Of a stretch of 64,000 nucleotides of DNA, positions 57,763 to 64,000 are shown one piece after another. Every line of letters starts with the position of its first letter. The stretch's first letter is position 1. The notes below the pieces were generated by a model. The model searched no databases. It saw only the letters and a list, made by a program, of their open reading frames with translations, and had not been told where the DNA came from. A program made the translations under genes and the position numbers. Source of the stretch: Pseudomonas sp. BBP2017. Its GTDB lineage: Bacteria; Pseudomonadota; Gammaproteobacteria; Pseudomonadales; Pseudomonadaceae. The stretch spans positions 550,084 through 614,083 of the forward strand of contig NZ_PVZN01000001.1 of the NCBI RefSeq assembly GCF_003024385.1. The letters run 5' to 3'.

Positions 57763-59192
57763 GCTGCGCTCCCTTGGATCAACTCACGTACGTCGACAAA
57801 ACGACCGGTTACAGCGGCGGCGGCGGCCATGGCCGGGCTCACCAGATGGGTACGACCGCCAGCCCCCTGACGGCCTTCGAAGTTGCGGTTGGACGTCGAA
57901 GCGCAATGCTCACCACTCTCCAGGCGGTCCGGATTCATCGCCAGGCACATCGAGCAGCCCGGCTCACGCCATTCAAAACCGGCTTCGAGGAAAATCTTGT
58001 CCAGCCCCTCTTTCTCGGCCTGGGCTTTAACCAGGCCCGAGCCTGGCACGACGATGGCCTGCTTGATGGTCGAAGCCACCTTGCGCCCCTTGGCGATCTC
58101 GGCAGCAGCGCGCAAGTCTTCGATCCGCGAGTTGGTGCACGAACCGATGAAGACCCGATCGAGCTGGATATCGGTGATCGCCTGATTGGCGCTCAAGCCC
58201 ATGTACTTCAAGGCACGCTCAATGGAACCGCGCTTGACCAGATCGGCTTCGGCAGCCGGGTCAGGCACGCGCTGATCAACCGCCAGGACCATTTCCGGCG
58301 AAGTGCCCCAGCTGACCTGCGGCTTGATTTGCGCAGCGTCCAGCTCGATCACCGTGTCGAACACTGCATCGGCGTCGGATACCAGGTCTTGCCAGGCCTC
58401 TACCGCTTGCTGCCACTGCTCGCCCTTCGGCGCATACGGGCGACCCTTGACGTACTCGATGGTCTTCTCATCGGTCGCCACCAGGCCCACGCGAGCACCG
58501 GCTTCGATGGACATGTTGCAGATGGTCATGCGGCCTTCGACGGACAGCTCGCGAATCGCGCTACCGGCGAACTCCATTGCGTGACCGTTGCCACCCGCGG
58601 TGCCAATCTTGCCAATCACCGCCAGGACGATGTCCTTGGCCGTGACGCCGAACGGCAACTGACCTTCCACGCGCACCAGCATGTTTTTCATTTTTTTGGC
58701 CACCAGGCACTGGGTGGCGAGCACATGCTCGACCTCCGAAGTACCGATGCCATGGGCCAGGGCGCCAAAGGCACCGTGGGTGGAGGTGTGCGAATCGCCG
58801 CAGACCACGGTCATGCCCGGCAAAGTCGCGCCCTGCTCCGGGCCAATGACGTGAACGATGCCCTGACGCACATCATTCATCTTGAATTCGGTGATGCCAT
58901 ACTCATCGCAGTTTTCATCGAGGGTCTGCACCTGCAAACGCGACACCTGGTCGACAATGGCGTCGATACCGCCCTTGCGTTCCGGGGTGGTCGGCACGTT
59001 GTGGTCAGGCGTGGCGATGTTGGCATCGATGCGCCAGGGTTTGCGGTTGGCCAGGCGCAGGCCTTCGAAGGCTTGCGGTGACGTCACTTCGTGAATGATG
59101 TGACGGTCGATATAGATCAGCGCCGAACCATCGTCGCGCTGCTTGACCAAATGCGAATCCCAGAGCTTGTCGTAGAGCGTTTTGCCGGCCAT
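57759..59192 (-). CDS. leuC: 3-isopropylmalate dehydratase large subunit
   Basis: A 477-residue aconitase-family subunit with the iron-sulfur cysteines in GSCTNSR and CSMCLAMN. It isomerises 2- to 3-isopropylmalate. ATG 59192 ([11 protein letters not shown]) is preceded by GAGGAA; an ATG at 59207 is also in frame but lies on that ribosome site. The promoter and two regulator dyads lie upstream (59243-59309), facing a divergent LysR gene. Confidence 0.96.
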   Translation of the reverse strand: MAGKTLYDKLWDSHLVKQRDDGSALIYIDRHIIHEVTSPQAFEGLRLANRKPWRIDANIATPDHNVPTTPERKGGIDAIVDQVSRLQVQTLDENCDEYGITEFKMNDVRQGIVHVIGPEQGATLPGMTVVCGDSHTSTHGAFGALAHGIGTSEVEHVLATQCLVAKKMKNMLVRVEGQLPFGVTAKDIVLAVIGKIGTAGGNGHAMEFAGSAIRELSVEGRMTICNMSIEAGARVGLVATDEKTIEYVKGRPYAPKGEQWQQAVEAWQDLVSDADAVFDTVIELDAAQIKPQVSWGTSPEMVLAVDQRVPDPAAEADLVKRGSIERALKYMGLSANQAITDIQLDRVFIGSCTNSRIEDLRAAAEIAKGRKVASTIKQAIVVPGSGLVKAQAEKEGLDKIFLEAGFEWREPGCSMCLAMNPDRLESGEHCASTSNRNFEGRQGAGGRTHLVSPAMAAAAAVTGRFVDVRELIQGSAA

Positions 59193-59249
59193 CAGACTGT
59201 TCCTCATCAGCGTCTTTCTATGCCAATAACCACTTGGCTTGTACGGACG

Positions 59250-59278
59250 ATGCTATGACGGTAGATTGAATAACTCAA
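59250..59278 (-). promoter_or_regulatory. leuC promoter
   Basis: On the minus strand TTGAGT (59273-59278) and TAGCAT (59250-59255) are exactly 17 bases apart. Transcription would start near 59243, about 50 bases before the leuC ATG. The -35 box overlaps the proximal regulator dyad. Confidence 0.6.
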
Positions 59279-59309
59279 ATTCATAATTTTTATGCTTTGG
59301 ATAACCCAA
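59266..59309. promoter_or_regulatory. two LysR-type operator dyads between leuC and the LysR gene
   Basis: TTGAATAACTCAA (59266-59278) and TTGGATAACCCAA (59297-59309) share the form TTGRATAACYCAA, a 4-bp dyad around ATAAC. Their centres are 31 bases apart, about three helical turns on one face. One covers the leuC -35 region; the other lies 15 bases before the LysR start codon. Confidence 0.6.
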
Positions 59310-59324
59310 AGGAATAGATAAGCA

Positions 59325-60215
59325 GTGGACTTCGCCAACCTTAATGCCTTTATCGCCGTGGCTGAAACCGGCAGTTTTTCCGGGGCAGGCGAGCGCTTGC
59401 ATCTCACTCAGCCCGCCATCAGCAAACGCATTGCCGGACTTGAACAGCAACTGGATGTACGCCTGTTCGATCGCCTGGGTCGCGACATCAATCTCACCGA
59501 GGCGGGCCGTGCCCTGTTGCCGCGCGCCTATCAGATCGTCAACGTACTGGATGATACCCGTCGCGCCCTGAGCAATCTCACCGGTGAAGTGACCGGTCGC
59601 CTGACCCTTGCCACCAGCCACCATATCGGCTTGCACCGCTTGCCTCCGGTTTTACGGGCCTTTACCCGCCAGTACCCGGCAGTGGCATTAGATATTCAGT
59701 TTCTGGATTCGGAAGCTGCCTACGACGAAATCCTCCATGGCCGCGCCGAAATTGCCGTGATTACCCTGGCCCCGGAGCCGCACCATTTGGTCCGCGCTGT
59801 GCCCGTCTGGGACGATCCACTGGATTTCGTCGCCGCCCCCGAACACCCGCTGGCCCGAAACAACACCGTCAACCTGGCCGACATTGCCCATCACCCCGCG
59901 GTTTTTCCCGGCGGCAACACATTTACACACCATATTGTCCAGCACCTGTTCGAAGCCCAAGGGCTGACGCCGAACATCGCCATGAGCACCAACTACCTGG
60001 AAACCATCAAGATGATGGTCTCCATTGGCCTGGCCTGGAGTGTGCTGCCGCGCACTATGCTCGATGAGCAAGTTGCGCCTATCACTTTGCCGGGCATACA
60101 GCTGTCGCGCCAGCTAGGCTACATTCTGCACACCGAACGGACGCTATCGAATGCGGCCAAAGCCTTCATGGCACTGCTCGACAGCCAAGCAGGTGGCCAC
60201 GAGCTATTGAGGTAA
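59325..60215 (+). CDS. LysR family transcriptional regulator, divergent from leuC
   Basis: A 296-residue LysR regulator: HTH in residues 1-60 (NLNAFIAVAETGSFSGAGER and TQPAISKRIAGLEQQL), then an effector domain. It starts with GTG, preceded by AAAGGAA. Its position and the paired dyads suggest that it controls leuCD and itself, possibly in response to a leucine-pathway intermediate such as isopropylmalate, as for LeuO/LeuR-like regulators. The effector is inference. Confidence 0.92.
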   Translation: MDFANLNAFIAVAETGSFSGAGERLHLTQPAISKRIAGLEQQLDVRLFDRLGRDINLTEAGRALLPRAYQIVNVLDDTRRALSNLTGEVTGRLTLATSHHIGLHRLPPVLRAFTRQYPAVALDIQFLDSEAAYDEILHGRAEIAVITLAPEPHHLVRAVPVWDDPLDFVAAPEHPLARNNTVNLADIAHHPAVFPGGNTFTHHIVQHLFEAQGLTPNIAMSTNYLETIKMMVSIGLAWSVLPRTMLDEQVAPITLPGIQLSRQLGYILHTERTLSNAAKAFMALLDSQAGGHELLR

Positions 60216-60268
60216 CCCCGGCCAGAACAACTCTCAAGGACGCGTCACCTGCCAAAGGTCTGGTATCG

Positions 60269-63200
60269 ATGCCCAAATCAGCAAATCGCTTTCCGCGTCT
60301 GCCGCGCATCCATGCGGCAGACCCCCAGGCATTGGAGCAGACCTGGGAAAACGCACCGCAACTGCTGGCGGCGTTGAATGGCGCGCGCCTGGGCGCCTGG
60401 TTCTGGAATGTCGAGACCGGCCAGATCAGCTGGTCCAGGGGTACCCAGGCGCTGTTCGGCTTTGACCCCGAGCAACCGCTACCCAACGACCTGGATTACC
60501 TAGATCTGCTGCCAGCCGAAGACCGCGCCCGCACCTTGCAGGCCTTTAATGCGGTGATCAACGGCGAACCGGTGGAACAGGCCTTGCGCCACCGTATCCG
60601 CTGGCCCGACGGCAGCCTGCATTGGCTGGAAATCAATGGCAGCCTGGCCAAAGACAAGCACGGCCGCCCGCAGATGATCGGGGTAATCCGCGAAATCACC
60701 CGCCAGCGGGAGCGGGAAACCGCGCTGATCAATTCGGAAAAGCGCTTTGCCACGCTGTTTCATCTGAGTCCCAATGTGGTGCTGCTGACCCGCCGCTCCG
60801 ATGGTCTGATCCATGAGGTCAATCAGCACTTCGAACAGACGCTCGGCTGGCCCGGCCACCAGGTGATCAACAAAACCACCATCGAGCTTGGCCTGTGGGC
60901 CAATCCGCAACAACGCAACCTGGTACTTGAAGCCACGCGTGGCAACAGCGGCCCGGTCACCCTGGAAGTGCAGTTTTGCGCCAGCAACGGCAAGGTCCAT
61001 GACGGCATCCTCAGCACCCAGAACATTGAGCTCGAAGGCACTGTCTACCTGCTCAGCACCTTCGTCGACACCAGCGAACGCAAACGCGCAGAGCAGGCCC
61101 TCAAAGACAGTCAGGAACGCCTGGACCTGGCTCTGGATTCCGCCCAGATGGGCACCTGGGACTGGCATATCCCCAGCGGCATGCTCTATGGATCGGCACG
61201 CGCCGCCGAACTGCACGGCCTGGAGCCGGTGCCTTTCCATGAGTCGTTCGAGACATTTTTCGAGGGTGTACCGGAGCACGAACGCAAAAACATGCACAAG
61301 ACCTATCGCAGCTTGCGCGAAGGTCCGGCCGGCAACTACCAGATCACCTACCAGATCCAGCTGGAAAACGGCACCTCACGCTACATTGAAAGCCGTGCCC
61401 GGCTGTACCGCGACGACCAGGGCAAGCCGCTGCGCATGGTCGGCACCCTGCTTGACATCACCGACCAGGTTGAACGCGAGCAACGCCTGACCAGCTCGGA
61501 AGAAAAGTTCGCCAGCCTGTTCCAGGCCAGCCCCGACCCTATCTGCGTCACGCGCCAGGACAGCGGCCAGTTCATCGAGATCAACCCGGCATTCACCCAG
61601 ACCTTCGGCTGGGACGCACAGCACGTCATCGGTCGTACTGCCGAGGAAATCGGCTTGTGGGCCGAATCTGCCGAACGCGCCCGGCGCATCGAACAGGTGA
61701 TTCGTGATGAAGCCCTGAACAATGTCGCCGTGGTGATCAACCACAAAGACGGCCAGCCCCTGACCTGTGTGATCTCCAGCCGCCTGATCACCGTCGACGA
61801 CCAGCCTTGCAGCGTCACCACCCTGCGCGACATCACCCAACAACAGCGGGCCGAAGCCGCGCTCAAATCCAGCGAGGAGAAGTTCGCCAAAGCGTTCCAC
61901 TCCAGTCCCGACGCCATCACCATTACCGAACTCGACAGCGGTCGCTACCTGGAGGTCAACGATGGTTTCTGCCGGTTGACCGGCTACAGCGCCAGCGAAG
62001 TGATCGGCCGCACCGCGAACGAAATCGGCATCTGGGCCGACGACAAGCAGCGTGCGATCCTGGTCTCGGAACTCCAGGAAAAGGGTCGGGTACACCACCG
62101 GGAAATGCTAGGGCGCAACAAACGCGGGGAAATCCTCACTGTCGAGGTGTCAATCGAACCGATTGTCCTCAACGAATCGCAATGCCTGCTGCTCACCGCC
62201 CGTGATGTCAGTCAGCTGAAGAACGCCCAGGCGCAGATCCGCCACCTGGCCTATCACGACCCGCTGACCAACTTGCCCAATCGCGCCCTGTTGATGGACC
62301 GTTTGAGCCAGCAGATCGCTTTGCTCAAGCGCCACAATTTGCGCGGCGCCCTGCTATTTCTCGACCTTGACCACTTCAAACACATCAATGATTCCCTCGG
62401 CCATCCGGTCGGCGACACAGTGTTGAAAATCATCACCGCACGCCTTGAAGCCAGCGTGCGCCTGGAGGACACCGTGGCGCGCCTGGGGGGGGACGAGTTC
62501 GTGGTATTGATCAGTGGCCTGGAAGGCAGCCGCGACGAAGTCACGGAAAAAGTCCGCGAACTGGCCGATACCCTGCGCGAATTACTGGCCGAACCGATGT
62601 CCCTGGACGGCCAGCGCCTGCAGGTCACGCCCAGCATCGGCGTGGCACTGATTCCCGATCATGGCTCGACCCCCGCCGACCTGCTCAAACGCGCCGACAT
62701 TGCCCTGTATCGCGCCAAAGACTCCGGACGCAATACCACTCAACTGTTCCACACCACCATGCAAAAAGCCGCCAGCGAACGCTTGCGTATGGAAAGCGAC
62801 CTGCGCCTGGCCCTGGCCCGTGGCGAACTGGCCCTGCACTTCCAGCCCCAGGTCGATGCCCGTGACAATCGCATTATCGGCGCCGAAGTGCTGTTGCGCT
62901 GGCACCACCCGCAACTGGGCCAGCAGCCGCCTGCGCAGTTCATCCAGGTGCTGGAAGAAAGTGGCCTGATCCTCGAAGTCGGCAGCTGGATACTCGACGA
63001 AGCCTGCGACGCCTGTGCCGGCATGTTGCGTGACCATTTGATCGACGCCGATGCGTTCAGCCTGTGTGTAAACATCAGCCCGCGACAGTTCCGCCAGAAC
63101 GACTTTGTCGAGCGGGTATTGCGCAGCCTTGATGACTTCGGCCTGCCGTACAAGATGCTCAAGCTGGAGATCACTGAAGGCATTGTCATCCAGAATCTGG

Positions 63201-63562
63201 AAGACACCATCAGCAAAATGCGTGAGCTCAAGCGTTATGGGGTGAGCTTTGCCATGGATGATTTCGGTACCGGCTATTCATCGCTGACCTACCTCAAGCG
63301 GCTGCCGGTGGATGCGCTGAAGATCGACCAGTCGTTCGTGCGTGATGCGCCAGAGGATCCCAACGATGCGGAGATTGTCCGGGCCATTGTGGCCATGGCC
63401 CGGAGCCTGGATCTGGCGGTGATTGCCGAAGGGGTGGAGCTGTCTGAGCAGCTGGAGTTTCTCGAGCGGCTGGGGTGTTATTTGTATCAGGGGTATTTGC
63501 ACAGCCGGCCGTTGCCGTTGGGGGAGTTTCGGCAGTTGTTGCTGGAAACGCCGGCGTTGTAG
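60269..63562 (+). CDS. five-PAS GGDEF-EAL cyclic-di-GMP protein
   Basis: A 1097-residue cytoplasmic signalling protein. Five PAS-type domains (about 40-150, 155-275, 280-405, 407-530, 533-650) are followed by a GGDEF domain (GGDEF near 739-743, with the inhibitory RxxD site as RLED five residues before) and an EAL domain (about 835-1090). The EAL signature reads EVLLRW; the other phosphodiesterase residues are intact (NIS, EITEG, DDFGTGYSS, KID, EGVE, YQGY). Both synthesis and breakdown of c-di-GMP are possible. Eight consecutive G bases encode the start of GGDEF. Confidence 0.93.
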   Translation: MPKSANRFPRLPRIHAADPQALEQTWENAPQLLAALNGARLGAWFWNVETGQISWSRGTQALFGFDPEQPLPNDLDYLDLLPAEDRARTLQAFNAVINGEPVEQALRHRIRWPDGSLHWLEINGSLAKDKHGRPQMIGVIREITRQRERETALINSEKRFATLFHLSPNVVLLTRRSDGLIHEVNQHFEQTLGWPGHQVINKTTIELGLWANPQQRNLVLEATRGNSGPVTLEVQFCASNGKVHDGILSTQNIELEGTVYLLSTFVDTSERKRAEQALKDSQERLDLALDSAQMGTWDWHIPSGMLYGSARAAELHGLEPVPFHESFETFFEGVPEHERKNMHKTYRSLREGPAGNYQITYQIQLENGTSRYIESRARLYRDDQGKPLRMVGTLLDITDQVEREQRLTSSEEKFASLFQASPDPICVTRQDSGQFIEINPAFTQTFGWDAQHVIGRTAEEIGLWAESAERARRIEQVIRDEALNNVAVVINHKDGQPLTCVISSRLITVDDQPCSVTTLRDITQQQRAEAALKSSEEKFAKAFHSSPDAITITELDSGRYLEVNDGFCRLTGYSASEVIGRTANEIGIWADDKQRAILVSELQEKGRVHHREMLGRNKRGEILTVEVSIEPIVLNESQCLLLTARDVSQLKNAQAQIRHLAYHDPLTNLPNRALLMDRLSQQIALLKRHNLRGALLFLDLDHFKHINDSLGHPVGDTVLKIITARLEASVRLEDTVARLGGDEFVVLISGLEGSRDEVTEKVRELADTLRELLAEPMSLDGQRLQVTPSIGVALIPDHGSTPADLLKRADIALYRAKDSGRNTTQLFHTTMQKAASERLRMESDLRLALARGELALHFQPQVDARDNRIIGAEVLLRWHHPQLGQQPPAQFIQVLEESGLILEVGSWILDEACDACAGMLRDHLIDADAFSLCVNISPRQFRQNDFVERVLRSLDDFGLPYKMLKLEITEGIVIQNLEDTISKMRELKRYGVSFAMDDFGTGYSSLTYLKRLPVDALKIDQSFVRDAPEDPNDAEIVRAIVAMARSLDLAVIAEGVELSEQLEFLERLGCYLYQGYLHSRPLPLGEFRQLLLETPAL

Positions 63563-63586
63563 GAGTGCGCTTGCCCCGCGATGAGG
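63563..63586. repeat. REP remnant next to the IS
   Basis: AGTGCGCTTGCCCCGCGATG matches one REP arm. The partner copy is missing; the IS3 element begins about 30 bases further on. Confidence 0.45.
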
Positions 63587-63665
63587 CCCCTCGGTTTGTG
63601 GACATATCCAGAACGCTGTCTAGTCCTGAAATAGGTTTACACCTTTTCAGGTAGGCCGTTAGGCC

Positions 63666-64000
63666 TCAGAACGCCCGATGCACCGCATCGGGCGTTTTGT
63701 TTTTCAGGGCCATGTGTGGCCGCTCCGTATTGTAGATTTGCACTGCCTCGTCAACCATCTGCCTCGCCTGCTCCAGGTCTCCAGGGCTGCTCAACAGCAG
63801 CTCCATCTTGAGGATTCCGTTGATTCGCTCGGCTAGTGCGTTCTGGTAGCAGTCATATCCATCAGTCATTGAGCACTGAACTCCGTGCCGGTGATGAAGG
63901 GACTGGTACAGCGCCGAGCAGTATTGGATGCCTCTATCCGAATGATGGACTAGTGGCTGGCGACGACATCGCTTTCGTAATGCCTGCTTGAAGGCTTGTG
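63666..64000 (-). CDS. IS3-family transposase OrfB, C-terminal part
   Basis: The last 111 residues of an rve-type (DDE) transposase; the start is beyond the window. The second catalytic Asp is in HHSDRGIQY and the Glu in NALAERINGILK, spaced as in IS3 OrfB, with the C-terminal YNTERPHMALKNKTP typical of the family. An internal ATG (63869) could start a fragment but is not the gene start. The final codons also encode a terminator hairpin on the other strand (63672-63704). Confidence 0.9.
   Translation of the reverse strand, partial: QAFKQALRKRCRRQPLVHHSDRGIQYCSALYQSLHHRHGVQCSMTDGYDCYQNALAERINGILKMELLLSSPGDLEQARQMVDEAVQIYNTERPHMALKNKTPDAVHRAF
63672..63704 (+). terminator. intrinsic terminator inside the transposase 3' end
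   Basis: CGCCCGATGC, loop ACC, GCATCGGGCG: a perfect 10-bp stem followed by TTTTGTTTTT on the plus strand. It should stop transcripts that come from the GGDEF-EAL gene and run into the element. Confidence 0.75.

Larger units (their letters stand above)
63616..64000 (-). mobile_element. IS3-family insertion sequence, 3' end only
   Basis: The end of an IS element whose transposase runs off the window. The boundary is inferred at about 63616, where a TGTCTAGTCC-like terminus begins. A subterminal inverted repeat (CCTGAAA ... TTTCAGG, 63625-63651) follows. The other end and the target duplication lie outside the window, so the exact border is uncertain. Confidence 0.7.

Noticed and set aside
57774..59081. 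435-codon frame opposite leuC
   Set aside because: It is a shadow of leuC; no ribosome site or recognisable domain.

Overview
The window is a stretch of a Pseudomonas chromosome, most likely of the P. putida / P. fluorescens lineage. The GC content is high, the genes are tightly packed with many ATGA or GTGA stop/start overlaps, and the intergenic gaps carry the REP palindrome typical of P. putida (core GCGGGCTTGCCCCGC). The order leuC-leuD-methyltransferase-leuB-asd-asd2-fimV-truA-trpF-accD-folC-dedD/SPOR-cvpA-purF-metZ is, from memory, the housekeeping order of fluorescent pseudomonads. No database search was possible.

Layout. 1-4.7 kb (+): a phospholipid-type operon (alpha/beta hydrolase-methyltransferase, PAP2/dual-specificity phosphatase, small membrane protein, PlsC-like acyltransferase, CdsA-like cytidylyltransferase) resembling E. 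coli ynbBCD. 4.9-17.3 kb (+): a MoxR/Bat operon (MoxR ATPase, DUF58, DUF4381, VWA, VWA-TPR, BatD), then sbcD-sbcC and a glutathione transferase. 17.5-29.2 kb (-): lactonase, a small DUF5629-like protein, an RND/MMPL transporter with a YCF48-like partner, pepN, DUF2797, DUF1315, rhomboid protease, metallophosphatase and NAD kinase. 29.3-34.0 kb: DUF1853 and cytochrome b561 (+), then a D-cysteine desulfhydrase-like enzyme and fadH (-). 34.1-36.6 kb: an accessory-looking module of a LysR regulator divergent from a SnoaL-like protein and an NAD-dependent reductase. 36.9-40.2 kb: a membrane-anchored nitrilase-fold protein that lacks the catalytic residues, an AraC regulator, an unlisted 28-residue acidic ORF and a DUF2242 lipoprotein. 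40.3-40.9 kb: tRNA-Val and three tRNA-Asp genes. 41.0-59.2 kb (-): the housekeeping block (SDR, metZ, purF, cvpA, SPOR, folC, accD, trpF, truA, fimV, two asd paralogues, leuB, methyltransferase, leuD, leuC). 59.3-63.6 kb (+): a LysR regulator divergent from leuC and a five-PAS GGDEF-EAL protein. 63.6-64.0 kb: one end of an IS3-family element.

Most of the content is core metabolism: leucine and aspartate-family amino acids, methionine, purine, folate, fatty acid synthesis (accD) and beta-oxidation (fadH). Envelope functions are also present (Bat system, fimV, SPOR protein, lipid operon). The points most worth a second look are the ynb-like lipid operon, the pseudo-nitrilase with its AraC neighbour and 28-residue ORF, the paired dyads between leuC and its LysR gene, a likely inactive Asd paralogue beside asd, a Bat VWA protein with a degenerate MIDAS, and the intrinsic terminator built into the 3' end of the IS transposase gene. 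I saw no CRISPR array, prophage or clear defence locus.
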